A DNA stretch of 56,963 bases from a virus. Position numbers and translations under genes: made by a program. The stretch lies in IMG/VR virus record IMGVR_UViG_3300030117_006614, positions 1-56,963 of that record. One strand, written 5' to 3'. Positions 12,792 to 21,083 of this stretch are shown in pieces; position 1 is the stretch's first letter, and every line of letters starts with the position of its first letter. The notes beneath the pieces are model-generated. The model did not search any database. It had not been told where the DNA came from and saw only the letters and a program-made list of their open reading frames with translations.

Positions 12792-14467
12792 TGTCGAACC
12801 CCAATCCAGAACAGATTTTAGATTTCCTGCGGAATCCCAAAAAGTCTTTGCCTGCATTTGGGAAAGTGCATGACCAAAAAACGGGCCAGTTTGTAGGCTA
12901 TGATCCGACACGGATCACAGATACGATGCAAACGGAAATCATCGACTATCTGAGCGATACCCCACGCACTACTTATGGGCAGACCAAGTTTCTCACCATC
13001 CTCACAGCCCGTCAGATGGGTAAGTCGCTGTCGGTTGAGTACGGTTGCTACCCAAAAGCAGCGTATTCGCAGGGCTGGGACCACGTTTGTATCGCGGATA
13101 ATACAGATCGCGCTGAATACCTACATAAACGTGTTCACCATCTACATAATAAGTGGCCCGAAAGTATTCGTTCGCAGACTGTCCACTCCAGAGAAAGTAG
13201 GCAGTTGACGTTCAAGCCCGAAATGGGTGGAAAGATGCGTATTCTTTCTGCTGAGTCAGGTGCTGTGGGTATTGGCCAATCTCCAGACTCTTTTCATGCG
13301 TCTGAGTGTGCGTTTTGGGCAGACTTCTCTGGGTCGATGTTCCTGATTTGGCCTTCACTTGCAAACCGGGACCACGCACTCGCTATATTTGAGTGTACTC
13401 CTTGGGAAGCCCGTTCAGATTGGCACGAACACTGTCTCACAGCCAAAGCTGGAGAAGGTCGGCACTTATATAAGTTTTTCCCTTTCTGGGACGGGCACCT
13501 AAATAAGCGTACCTGGGAAAAAGATTGGACGCTCGACAATGAAGAGATCAACATGCTCAACAAGTACGGGCATGAGGGTTTATCATACGAGAACCTGGCT
13601 TTCCGCCGCTTCATGTTGAACACTGACCAACACTTGCGCCGCAAACCAGAGTTGTTCAACGTCTTTTATCCCTTCGATGATGTTTCTTGTTGGATCATGG
13701 CGTCAAATGCGGCCATTCCAGACCATGCACTCGAAAAACACCGGGAAAAAACGCTTGTCCCTTGGCAGGCCCCCTATCAAGAGTACGAAAAACCCGAGCC
13801 GGGTGCGGTATATGTAATCGGAGCCGATCCATGCGGCCATGCAGCCCGAGATCACGCTTCATTTCAGGTTTTGAAGTGTTTTGAAGGCGAATGGACACAA
13901 GTTGCTTGTTATGCCGAGCACTCAGACCCCTTGACCTTCACAACAAAGCTTGTTGAGACTGCATTTCGCTACAATAAGGCAAATATTGTCGTAGAATCTA
14001 ATGGTGTTGGGCAGGGTGTTCTTTCTTTGCTTCGAGATTGGAATTATCCCAACATTTTTTACGAAAAGCGCCGCAAGCCTGGATTTACCAGTACAGCAAA
14101 GTCAATTGACGAATGTGTTGGTTGGCTGATTGATGCTTTGCTCGATGAATTGGTTTTGAATGACCAAAATACAGTCGAACAACTAATGTCGTACAAAAAC
14201 GACAAAAGAATCGAAGAGGGTGCAAATTCTGAGTTGTCTCGGGGCCAACCATCCCGCAGAAGGCGGGATAGGCACCACTGGGATAAGGTTTCTGCTCTTA
14301 CAATGGCGATTGTAGGCGCTCGTCTCGCGCCCCGGCGTACTCGCCGCTCTTCGAAGCCAGAAGACAATATAATCGAGTTTAGGCCAATGACTTATGATGA
14401 ACGCACAAAGCACTACAAAGAAGTAGAGAAGCAAAAAAACAAAAAGCGCGATAAATATTGGCTGTAA
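12791..14467 (+). CDS. terL: Terminase large subunit (558 aa)
   Basis: The packaging motor ATPase and headful nuclease. Visible: Walker A-like TARQMGKSLS (residues 72-81), an adenine-side segment after it, an ATPase acidic region near HASECAFWADFS (169-180), the coupling motif ECTPWE (201-206), and an RNase H-fold nuclease with GADPCGHAARDHAS (Asp 346), IVVESNG (about 395-401) and DKVSALTMA (about 500). It moves DNA through the portal at 14730 using ATP and cuts concatemers. The start is GTG, overlapping the previous stop (TAGTG), with GTGGGTGA upstream. Length is normal for the family. The circularly permuted end fits headful packaging, though that is an inference. Confidence 0.92.
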   Translation: MSNPNPEQILDFLRNPKKSLPAFGKVHDQKTGQFVGYDPTRITDTMQTEIIDYLSDTPRTTYGQTKFLTILTARQMGKSLSVEYGCYPKAAYSQGWDHVCIADNTDRAEYLHKRVHHLHNKWPESIRSQTVHSRESRQLTFKPEMGGKMRILSAESGAVGIGQSPDSFHASECAFWADFSGSMFLIWPSLANRDHALAIFECTPWEARSDWHEHCLTAKAGEGRHLYKFFPFWDGHLNKRTWEKDWTLDNEEINMLNKYGHEGLSYENLAFRRFMLNTDQHLRRKPELFNVFYPFDDVSCWIMASNAAIPDHALEKHREKTLVPWQAPYQEYEKPEPGAVYVIGADPCGHAARDHASFQVLKCFEGEWTQVACYAEHSDPLTFTTKLVETAFRYNKANIVVESNGVGQGVLSLLRDWNYPNIFYEKRRKPGFTSTAKSIDECVGWLIDALLDELVLNDQNTVEQLMSYKNDKRIEEGANSELSRGQPSRRRRDRHHWDKVSALTMAIVGARLAPRRTRRSSKPEDNIIEFRPMTYDERTKHYKEVEKQKNKKRDKYWL

Positions 14468-14499
14468 TAAATGTTACACTGACCCAACCGGGAGAAATT

Positions 14500-14730
14500 A
14501 TGTTTGAAGAAGATGACATCGAACCCACCCCAGAGTTCAAGAAAAAAACCGACGAGGCAGAATCTAAACTAGCTTCGGCTATGGATAAACCGAAGAAGCC
14601 TAAAATCGGCCCAGGCACCAAGGACCCAAAAGCTACTGTCACTGTTGGTAAGATTTATACGCTCAAAGGCGCAGCCAAAGAAGCGATAGCCAACGACAAA
14701 AAGGACAAAGAAGAGGAAGAATCTGACTAA
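14500..14730 (+). CDS. Small charged protein before the portal (76 aa)
   Basis: Acidic N-terminus (MFEEDDIEPTPEFKKK), a Pro/Lys-rich middle and a charged tail rich in Lys, Asp and Glu. GGGAG lies five bases before the ATG at 14500; an upstream in-frame start at 14458 is less likely because it has no ribosome-binding site. It overlaps the portal start by one base. Function unknown. Confidence 0.68.
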   Translation: MFEEDDIEPTPEFKKKTDEAESKLASAMDKPKKPKIGPGTKDPKATVTVGKIYTLKGAAKEAIANDKKDKEEEESD

Positions 14731-16556
14731 TGGCTCTCGATCCAAAAACCTTAAAGTCGATCATCGCAGCACACGTCAAAAAGGCTAACAAAGAGCATAA
14801 GTCTTTTGATAAGTGGCGTGCGTGGTATCGCTCCGAGTATTGGGGCGAATACACAGATGACGAGTCTGATGGGCTTTTGGTTGAGAATAACTATCTGTAT
14901 GCCTTCACGGATACGATGGTTGCCAGCGTCACTCCCCCTACTCCGAGAGTTACTTGTGCTCCAAGAAAGCGGGATGACGAAACTGTAGAGGCTGCACAGT
15001 ATCGGGAAGCCCTGATTAACGATGTGCTGTATCGAACCAGTGCCCACGAGATTTTGTGGCGAATGGCTACGATGGCCTCTGTTTATGGTCGCTCAATCTT
15101 GAAGAGTGTTTGGAATTTCTCGAAAAAAAGTCCAGACTACCTCGTCATAGATCCCCGATACTTCTTCTATGACATGACTGTCAGCCGCTGGGAAGATATT
15201 CGGTACGCCATTGAAGTGACCACACTAACTCGGGCAGAATTCCAAGGACGCACGAATCGCCGCCAAAAGAAGCGCGGTTCAATGGAATATGACCCCGCTA
15301 TCGCTGAAAAAGCCAGTTTTGGTGCTTTTCCTAAATGGTTGAGCGATAAAGAAGAAACCACCATCAAACTTTCCGAAGATATGCGGAAAACCTTTGAATG
15401 GGTGATTGTTTACGAAGTTTATGACTTCACAAACGATCGGTACTACCACATGCTTGAAAATGAGTCCGAACCCCTGTTCGTAGGTGATTTGCCCTACACT
15501 TTTGTTCGAAACCCATTCAAGCTTCTGTCTTTCAACGAAAACTTGGCCGATATTGGCGGAATGAGTGATTCTCAGTTGGTGGAGCGGCAACAGCGGCGTC
15601 TAAACGAGTTGGATACCCTGGAGTTACGCCATGCACAATCTTCAATCCCTGTTACAGTCGTCAATGAAGCCCTATGCGACGATCCCGAAGATTTCGTCGA
15701 TCAAGTTTCTACAGCAACCAGTCCGGGAGACGTGGTTAGGCTCCGAGGCAAAAACGCGGCCCCACTCGCAGACATGTTGGGGCAAACGCCAACGTCTGCA
15801 CTCTCTCCTAGTTTTGACACGATTCGGGATCGGATTGAAAGTTCGATCCAATTTGTCTTGGGCATTCCTGACTATGCTCGCGGCCAAGCCGGATCTACGG
15901 ACGTAGCAACCGAGTTGGCGCTTGTAGATTCTGCCATGCGAACCCGCTTGGGCCGTCGAACCAAACTTATCAATGCTGTTATCGAGCATATGGCAAAAAC
16001 GGCTGTTGGTTTCTACGAAGAATACCTGACTTCTGCCGAAGAGATTCCCGTGCGCGTGGCGGGCGATGCAAACGCAAAAATCGTTGCACGCAAACACTTG
16101 ATGGCTCGCGATCCTCTGGAAGCTGACGAAGCGTTACGCAGGGGCGAGTCATTAGAAGAACCTTTAGATATTGATTACGAGGTTGTACCCTACAGCCCCA
16201 CAGAAAACTCTAAAGCAGCTCAAATCAAAAAACTTTCCCAATTCTTAGAAATCCTAATGGTGTCTGAGAATGTGGATCAAAGAAAACTAATGTCGCATCT
16301 TTTAGAGGTGTTGGACATTAGCCGCGATGTTCTTGTTTCGGAAGAACAACTCCAACAGCAGCAACTTCAACAGATGAAGGCGGCACATGCCGGACAGCAA
16401 GCTGGATCTCCCATGAATCCAGACGCTCTCGGTCCCGGTGCTCCTGGCGAAGATACGATGGCAACAGGCGGTATGCCTCCCGGTGTACCCGAAATTCCAA
16501 CAGAAGCTATCGGCGGAATGGCCGGTGGTGCAGGTTTCCCAACTCCCCAAGGATAA
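14730..16556 (+). CDS. Portal protein (608 aa)
   Basis: The dodecameric head vertex through which DNA is packed and ejected. The sequence follows podovirus-type portals: helical N-terminus, WYRSEYWGEYTDDES near 26-40, NNYLYAFTDTMVASV, a wing region with DPRYFFYDMTVSRWEDI near 140-156, a stem and clip region with ERQQRRLNELDTLELRHA near 285-302, a long helix (FDTIRDRIESSIQFVLGIPDYARG) and a low-complexity Gln/Met/Pro/Gly tail after residue 530 that probably forms the barrel end or is disordered. It follows the terminase as in most tailed phages. Recognition rests on length, order and pattern. Confidence 0.88.
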   Translation: MALDPKTLKSIIAAHVKKANKEHKSFDKWRAWYRSEYWGEYTDDESDGLLVENNYLYAFTDTMVASVTPPTPRVTCAPRKRDDETVEAAQYREALINDVLYRTSAHEILWRMATMASVYGRSILKSVWNFSKKSPDYLVIDPRYFFYDMTVSRWEDIRYAIEVTTLTRAEFQGRTNRRQKKRGSMEYDPAIAEKASFGAFPKWLSDKEETTIKLSEDMRKTFEWVIVYEVYDFTNDRYYHMLENESEPLFVGDLPYTFVRNPFKLLSFNENLADIGGMSDSQLVERQQRRLNELDTLELRHAQSSIPVTVVNEALCDDPEDFVDQVSTATSPGDVVRLRGKNAAPLADMLGQTPTSALSPSFDTIRDRIESSIQFVLGIPDYARGQAGSTDVATELALVDSAMRTRLGRRTKLINAVIEHMAKTAVGFYEEYLTSAEEIPVRVAGDANAKIVARKHLMARDPLEADEALRRGESLEEPLDIDYEVVPYSPTENSKAAQIKKLSQFLEILMVSENVDQRKLMSHLLEVLDISRDVLVSEEQLQQQQLQQMKAAHAGQQAGSPMNPDALGPGAPGEDTMATGGMPPGVPEIPTEAIGGMAGGAGFPTPQG

Positions 16557-16559
16557 AAA

Positions 16560-17138
16560 ATGGCGTACCCGACACACCCAAGACACCAAGCAGCCCGCGA
16601 AGCTTTGCAATATCAAGCAGGCCAACAGCCAGCAGAATCGTTCGATCCGATGCAGAATGTTCAAAGCAAAAATTCTACGATGGGAATGGGCGAAACGCTC
16701 AGACCACCTTGGGCAGAAGAACAACCGCCAATGATGGGCGAAGAGTATTTGGCGAACCCTGCAACCCAAAAACCGCAAACGTTGTATGGCGGCGGAGCCA
16801 ATAGCGATTTTGTGGAAGGAACCGAGCCTATCTACAAACCCGGCCGAGGGCCGGCTGCTGCTGGTCCTGGCGCAATTACAATGAGCCACGAATTTAGTAT
16901 GCCACCGCGCGAACCAGCTATGGGTGATGCACCGCCTATCCAAGAAGTAGCACCCGAAGCGCCTGCACCCGAACCGGGAGGGCCAAATCTTTCCGAAAAA
17001 TCTACTGAAGAATTACAGGAAGGTCGCCGCCGTTTGATGGCCCGCATGATGGACGAACCCAGAGGCCCACAACTAGAGGCGATGCAAAAACTCGCAGATT
17101 CTATCGACCGTGAATTGTCGACGAGGCATGGGGGATAA
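16560..17138 (+). CDS. Proline-rich head protein (192 aa)
   Basis: Low-complexity Pro/Ala/Gly/Glu sequence, probably disordered to residue 140, then a charged helix (STEELQEGRRRLMARMMDE). The end ESIDRELSTRH-type helix may anchor it to another head protein. It starts three bases after the portal stop. It could be a minor head or scaffold-associated protein; no family recognised. Confidence 0.68.
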   Translation: MAYPTHPRHQAAREALQYQAGQQPAESFDPMQNVQSKNSTMGMGETLRPPWAEEQPPMMGEEYLANPATQKPQTLYGGGANSDFVEGTEPIYKPGRGPAAAGPGAITMSHEFSMPPREPAMGDAPPIQEVAPEAPAPEPGGPNLSEKSTEELQEGRRRLMARMMDEPRGPQLEAMQKLADSIDRELSTRHGG

Positions 17139-17139
17139 G

Positions 17140-17400
17140 ATGGCAGTAGACAATCCTGCGGTAGACATGGGCCTTGTAAATTGGGACGAATACAAAAACC
17201 AAGAGCAGCCCGCAGCAGCCCCAACCGCACAAGCCCCCGCTCCTGGGCAAGAGTTTCAGAATAATCAGTTACGAAAACAAAAGATTCGTAGCGCCCTGAA
17301 AGGGATGGCTGACGCCCGCTCCGCCCCCGTACAGCCTCTAATTCAATTGCCCGAATCTAAAGCACCTGGGCCAAAAGAAATAAATTTTATGGAAGCTTGA
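17140..17400 (+). CDS. Small Pro/Ala-rich protein (86 aa)
   Basis: MAVDNPAVDMGLVNWDEY, then a Pro/Ala/Gln-rich linker, a basic helix (LRKQKIRSALKGMADAR) and a Pro-rich end. GGGGA lies five bases before the ATG at 17140; the longer frame from 17110 overlaps the previous gene and has no site. Probably a minor head component. Confidence 0.62.
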   Translation: MAVDNPAVDMGLVNWDEYKNQEQPAAAPTAQAPAPGQEFQNNQLRKQKIRSALKGMADARSAPVQPLIQLPESKAPGPKEINFMEA

Positions 17401-17402
17401 TC

Positions 17403-17783
17403 ATGCCTTTTTACACTCAAATCTGCGATGACTGCGGCACGCTTGAAGATGTGCTCCGATCTGTTTCCGAATACAAAATATGCGCTGCCTGTGGAAAACC
17501 TTGTAAGATTAAGATTGCTCCAACCCCCACCTTGGGCATTGTTTGGTCAAACGTAGAAACCAACTCACAGATTGGGCAAAAATGGGAAACCAACGCACAA
17601 AAGCGTGCTTGGTTTGAAAAGCACCCCAATGTTCGTCCAATGGAAGTTGGTAGTCCCGAAGAAAAATCTTTTCGAAATGACCTGCGAGATAAAGCAGACC
17701 AAGCCGCAAAGAAAAAAGGCTACAAAGACGTTTCCCATTTTAAGAAAGCAAACAAAGAAAGGTTAGCCAAACCGGGGTCTTGA
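17403..17783 (+). CDS. FmdB-like zinc-ribbon protein (126 aa)
   Basis: The first 45 residues form a zinc ribbon: MPFYTQICDDCG with a C-x2-C knuckle, then ICAACGKPC with the second. FmdB-type zinc ribbons occur as stand-alone proteins in bacteria and phages and are thought to bind nucleic acid. The rest is basic and helical (NDLRDKADQAAKKKGYKDVSHFKK). It sits between portal and scaffold genes, so it may be a packaged protein or a late regulator. ATG 17403 is preferred; TTG 17397 is in frame. The stop TGA lies inside the -35 box of the promoter at 17780. Confidence 0.75.
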   Translation: MPFYTQICDDCGTLEDVLRSVSEYKICAACGKPCKIKIAPTPTLGIVWSNVETNSQIGQKWETNAQKRAWFEKHPNVRPMEVGSPEEKSFRNDLRDKADQAAKKKGYKDVSHFKKANKERLAKPGS

Positions 17784-17809
17784 CAAGGTTGCCTCTCTGC
17801 AGGTAAAAC
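17780..17809 (+). promoter_or_regulatory. Internal promoter before the scaffold-capsid genes
   Basis: TTGACA (17780-17785), perfect to consensus, is followed after 18 bp by TAAAAC (17804-17809), four of six. The -35 box includes the stop codon of the zinc-ribbon gene. It would boost the scaffold and capsid genes. The next gene starts with TTG at 17833 behind GAGG. Confidence 0.55.
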
Positions 17810-17832
17810 TAAAATACAAATTTGAGGCAAAT

Positions 17833-18063
17833 TTGGCTACAGAATACGATGAAATGTCTTTTGAAGATTTGATGGCTTTGTATGAGTCCAAACTTTCTGC
17901 GGCAGTGCCTCCGACAGCTTCTGAGCAAATGCCTCAAGTACAGGCTACAGAAGGCGACCAGGAAGCTACTTCAGCCGATATTGCCAACCAAAGAATCCAA
18001 GCAACACGAAATGTGTTAGCAAACAAAGTAAATAACTTTTCTCCAGAACAATCTGAGGTATAA
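17833..18063 (+). CDS. Small acidic head protein (76 aa), TTG start
   Basis: Acidic helix at the N-terminus (MATEYDEMSFEDLMALYESKL), a Pro/Gln-rich middle and an Ala/Asn-rich helix at the end. The start is TTG with GAGG five bases upstream. One of several small acidic proteins before the scaffold; may help assembly. Unknown. Confidence 0.65.
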   Translation: MATEYDEMSFEDLMALYESKLSAAVPPTASEQMPQVQATEGDQEATSADIANQRIQATRNVLANKVNNFSPEQSEV

Positions 18064-18462
18064 ATGCCAGGACTTGACGACGACTCTTATATGGCAGGAG
18101 AAACTGCCACCCAAGCTGCAGAAGCTATTGACGCGGCAATTGACGAAGGAAAGAGAGGCACAGAAATTCTCTCAACACTTTTGGGCAGTGGGATGCGCGT
18201 TTATACCGACTCCGAAATGGGCGGAGAAGAAGAGCCTCCGATGGATGAGCCAATGGACGACCCCATGGGCGAACCGATGGATGAGCCTCCAATGGGAGAA
18301 GAACCTCCAATGGATGATGAGCCGGAAGGCTCTGGTATGCCCTTCGAAGGTCCACAAGAACCCAAATCAGGCAACGAAGGCGGAATGCGCGACATGCGTA
18401 TTGCCGCTGTACGTTTTGCCTTGGACAAAGACAAAGAAAATAAAGAAAAGGCGGAAGCCTAA
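18064..18462 (+). CDS. Acidic repeat protein (132 aa)
   Basis: N-terminal helices (ATQAAEAIDAAIDEGKRGTEIL) precede a low-complexity stretch (about residues 54-90) of Pro-Met-Asp/Gly-Glu/Asp-Glu-Pro repeats such as MDEP, MDDP, MGEP. A charged helix ends the protein. The repeats are tandem at the DNA level, so unit number may vary. Start immediately follows the previous stop. Its acidic, flexible nature suits an assembly helper or DNA mimic, but no function is proven. Confidence 0.68.
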   Translation: MPGLDDDSYMAGETATQAAEAIDAAIDEGKRGTEILSTLLGSGMRVYTDSEMGGEEEPPMDEPMDDPMGEPMDEPPMGEEPPMDDEPEGSGMPFEGPQEPKSGNEGGMRDMRIAAVRFALDKDKENKEKAEA

Positions 18463-18473
18463 AAAGGAAGATT

Positions 18474-19430
18474 ATGTCTGAGATTTCGACCAGCCCCGAA
18501 GTAGAAGCCACTGACACCGCAGATGCGGGTTCGTCGGAGGCTGTACCTGTGGAGTCGAGTACCGCACCAGAACCGGTGCAAACCCAAACCGCAGATGCCC
18601 AAGGGAATTCTGCTTCATCACCAAACGTGGAGGCATCGCCCACCGAGAAACCCGAAACTGTTACACCACCTCCGTTTAATCTTGATTCTTGGGAAGGTAA
18701 TATCGATTTGCTGCCCGAGGATCTTCGTGGTCCTGTCCGTTATCTACACAAAAATCTAGAAAGCGGGTACACGAAGAAGTTTCAAACACTGGCAAACGAA
18801 CGTAAGCAATTTGAAGACGAGCGCCTTCGTTGGCAGACAGAGAAATCTGCCTGGGATGAAGGAAAATCTGAACTAGAGTCAGAACGCGATCTTCTTAAAC
18901 GAATTCTTGCGGGCTCAGAAGACCCTCGGGTCGGAGAGTTGACAACCGCCAACACAGAACTTCAAGCAAACATTGAAAAGCTGCAGGCTGACTATGACGC
19001 TTTTCAGAAAATGGTTGACGAAGATATTGAACAACAGGCGAAAGAATACGCAGATAACTTTGCGAACGCTCACCCTGAAATCTTTGAAGACGACGAAAAA
19101 CGGGCCCAATTTTCAAGTTTACTTGATAAAGAGTGGGAACCAGAAATCGCGGTCAAACTTGTTGGAGCCGATGAACGGGTAGCTGAAATGGCTACTCAGC
19201 TACGAGAACAAGGTGCTTCGCATAATCTTGCTTTTGAACATGCTCTACTAAAAGTGGGCACCTCGAAAGCAAGGCCAGCGCCTCGTCCCGGAGCGAAACT
19301 AACTGCCGGTGCTGAAAGCAAGAACAATCCCGAAAGTACCGTCGGAGACACTCTCCCTCGAACATCGAAAGATGCTCGATTTAACGCTGCCCGTGCCGCC
19401 GTTAATTGGCGAAAAGGGCAGGGTCTTTAA
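18474..19430 (+). CDS. Scaffolding protein (318 aa)
   Basis: Scaffolds guide capsid assembly and then leave. This one has the usual make-up: a disordered, Ser/Thr/Pro/Glu-rich N-terminus (1-65), a conserved-looking block NLDSWEGNIDLLPEDLRGPVR (about 64-84), long charged coiled coil (about 90-200), a domain with ANAHPEIFEDDEKRAQFSSLL, and a basic C-terminus (KDARFNAARAAVNWRKGQG) fit for binding the capsid protein. It lies immediately upstream of the capsid gene. Position and composition give high confidence. Confidence 0.82.
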   Translation: MSEISTSPEVEATDTADAGSSEAVPVESSTAPEPVQTQTADAQGNSASSPNVEASPTEKPETVTPPPFNLDSWEGNIDLLPEDLRGPVRYLHKNLESGYTKKFQTLANERKQFEDERLRWQTEKSAWDEGKSELESERDLLKRILAGSEDPRVGELTTANTELQANIEKLQADYDAFQKMVDEDIEQQAKEYADNFANAHPEIFEDDEKRAQFSSLLDKEWEPEIAVKLVGADERVAEMATQLREQGASHNLAFEHALLKVGTSKARPAPRPGAKLTAGAESKNNPESTVGDTLPRTSKDARFNAARAAVNWRKGQGL

Positions 19431-19452
19431 ACCCTCTCCATAGGAAAATACA

Positions 19453-20565
19453 ATGCCTACAAGCGCAGATGTACTCAATTTTGCGGTAAAGAAACTAACT
19501 CCGCAGTGGCAAGAACAATTTTATCAGCACCACCCTGTTTTGGATAAGATCATCCTAAACGGAAACATTGATAAAGCACATACTGGTGCTCCATTCTTGG
19601 AATTCCCAGTTGTCACAAACGGTCCTGGTCAAGTGACTCGGATTGAAACCGGTTCTGAAGTCTACTCTTCGGTTCGTCGTACAGTCGGTAACCGTGGTCA
19701 GGTCTACTGCCCTCGGATGATCTACTCTTTCGTCATTCCCGGTAAGGATCTCGCGGAAGCTTCTGGTGAGACTGCAATCGCACGTCTTCTCAAGGTTTAC
19801 CCCGAAGCTGCTATCATGGAATTCCATGAGCACATTGTTTCACAATTTGTGAATGGTAACGGCGCTGATAACAACGTCCAAGGTTTCGTAACCCTGAACG
19901 GAAACAGCACCTACAACCCAGCAGGCTCAGACCTTACGGGTGTTTTTCAGTATGATACTATTGCGGATCAGGGCGATACGGTTTTCAACTTGACCAAAAG
20001 CGGTGCTGCTAGTGGCGCTGTTGCAGGTTGGCACAACCAATACGCAATAAGTTCTGCAGGCAATCTTCGTGAAAACTTGCGCGATGTGTACTGGCGAGCG
20101 TCAGTGGAAGGTAAGCAAGGCGGTCCCGTTGATTTGATGTTGTGTGATATTATCACCTTCAACAAATACTATGAGGATCTGGATGCGCAGGTTCGTTACG
20201 CAACTTCGTTCAAGGGTGAAACCGGAAAGCGCGGTGCGTCACGTCAGGGTCTGATGTTCCAAGAAGCGGAGTTCTATGTAGAACCTTCTCTTGATACCTC
20301 ATTGGCCTCTTTCGGTACTGACGATAAGGGTCCACGGAAGGCAGATAGTTCTTCTTGTGGTGTAACTTATATGCTCAAGACTGATACTTGGCACATGTAC
20401 ACGCTTGGTGAAGATTCCGGTATGGAAACCAAGGGTGACTTTGCAATCCGCGGACCTGTAAAGGTTCCTGGCCAAGATGCTTGGGAATGGGAAATCGTCC
20501 TGTCCATGCAGCTTTACTGTGATCGCCTCAACGCTAACGGCGTTGTTACTCAAACCGCACTTTAA
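19453..20565 (+). CDS. Major capsid protein (370 aa)
   Basis: The main head protein, expected to have the HK97 fold. It follows the scaffold gene. Visible: N-terminal arm MPTSADVLNFAVKKL, a segment PFLEFPVVTNGPGQVTRIETG like the E-loop, RMIYSFVIPGKDLAEASGETA near 95-115, and a C-terminal P-domain strand (AWEWEIVLSMQLYCDRL). Codons are strongly biased and the gene is free of low-complexity sequence, as expected for the most expressed gene. AGGAAAATACA precedes the ATG. Confidence 0.88.
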   Translation: MPTSADVLNFAVKKLTPQWQEQFYQHHPVLDKIILNGNIDKAHTGAPFLEFPVVTNGPGQVTRIETGSEVYSSVRRTVGNRGQVYCPRMIYSFVIPGKDLAEASGETAIARLLKVYPEAAIMEFHEHIVSQFVNGNGADNNVQGFVTLNGNSTYNPAGSDLTGVFQYDTIADQGDTVFNLTKSGAASGAVAGWHNQYAISSAGNLRENLRDVYWRASVEGKQGGPVDLMLCDIITFNKYYEDLDAQVRYATSFKGETGKRGASRQGLMFQEAEFYVEPSLDTSLASFGTDDKGPRKADSSSCGVTYMLKTDTWHMYTLGEDSGMETKGDFAIRGPVKVPGQDAWEWEIVLSMQLYCDRLNANGVVTQTAL

Positions 20566-20582
20566 GACATAGGAGAAATATC

Positions 20583-21080
20583 ATGTCTGCAACTCGTACT
20601 ATGGGTATCAACGTCACTGATGTTGATACTGAAGCTAAACTGCCACTAGGTTTTGTTTATCGTCAACCCGCTGCGGGAGATAACCTTGGGGAAAAGCACT
20701 GGATCTACGTCTTCAATGACGATGGCAGTTCTTTTGTCCAGGGAACCATTGTTGCCCGTGACGCAGCTACCTCAACGACAGATGCAATTATTGCCCCTGT
20801 CGATACCAACCCGATGCGAGTCCTTGGCGTAGCCCAGCATACGATTGCTGCTGGTTCCTACGGTTTTGTTCTCTCAAAAGGTATTGGCGAAGTCCTTGCC
20901 GGAACCGAAACCATCGACGCTAGTGAAGTTGTCGCGGTTTCTGCTGCCGTAGCAGGTAGGGGAATGGAAGGTGGCTCGATTGCAGCAGACGCTCACGAAG
21001 CGTGTGTTATCGGCTACTCTACAGAAGATGCAGCTTCTGGCGCTTTGGCGACTTGCTACATCAACTGCCTTGGCGCGTAG
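20583..21080 (+). CDS. Capsid-associated protein, possible decoration (165 aa)
   Basis: Beta-rich with many Ala, Gly and Thr (VQGTIVARDAATSTTDAIIAPV, GVAQHTIAAGSYGFVLSKGIGEV). Proteins of this pattern and place, just after the capsid gene, are often head decoration or stabilising proteins in environmental phages. AGGAG lies before the ATG. It resembles capsid-surface jelly-roll proteins by pattern only. Confidence 0.65.
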   Translation: MSATRTMGINVTDVDTEAKLPLGFVYRQPAAGDNLGEKHWIYVFNDDGSSFVQGTIVARDAATSTTDAIIAPVDTNPMRVLGVAQHTIAAGSYGFVLSKGIGEVLAGTETIDASEVVAVSAAVAGRGMEGGSIAADAHEACVIGYSTEDAASGALATCYINCLGA

Positions 21081-21083
21081 TAA

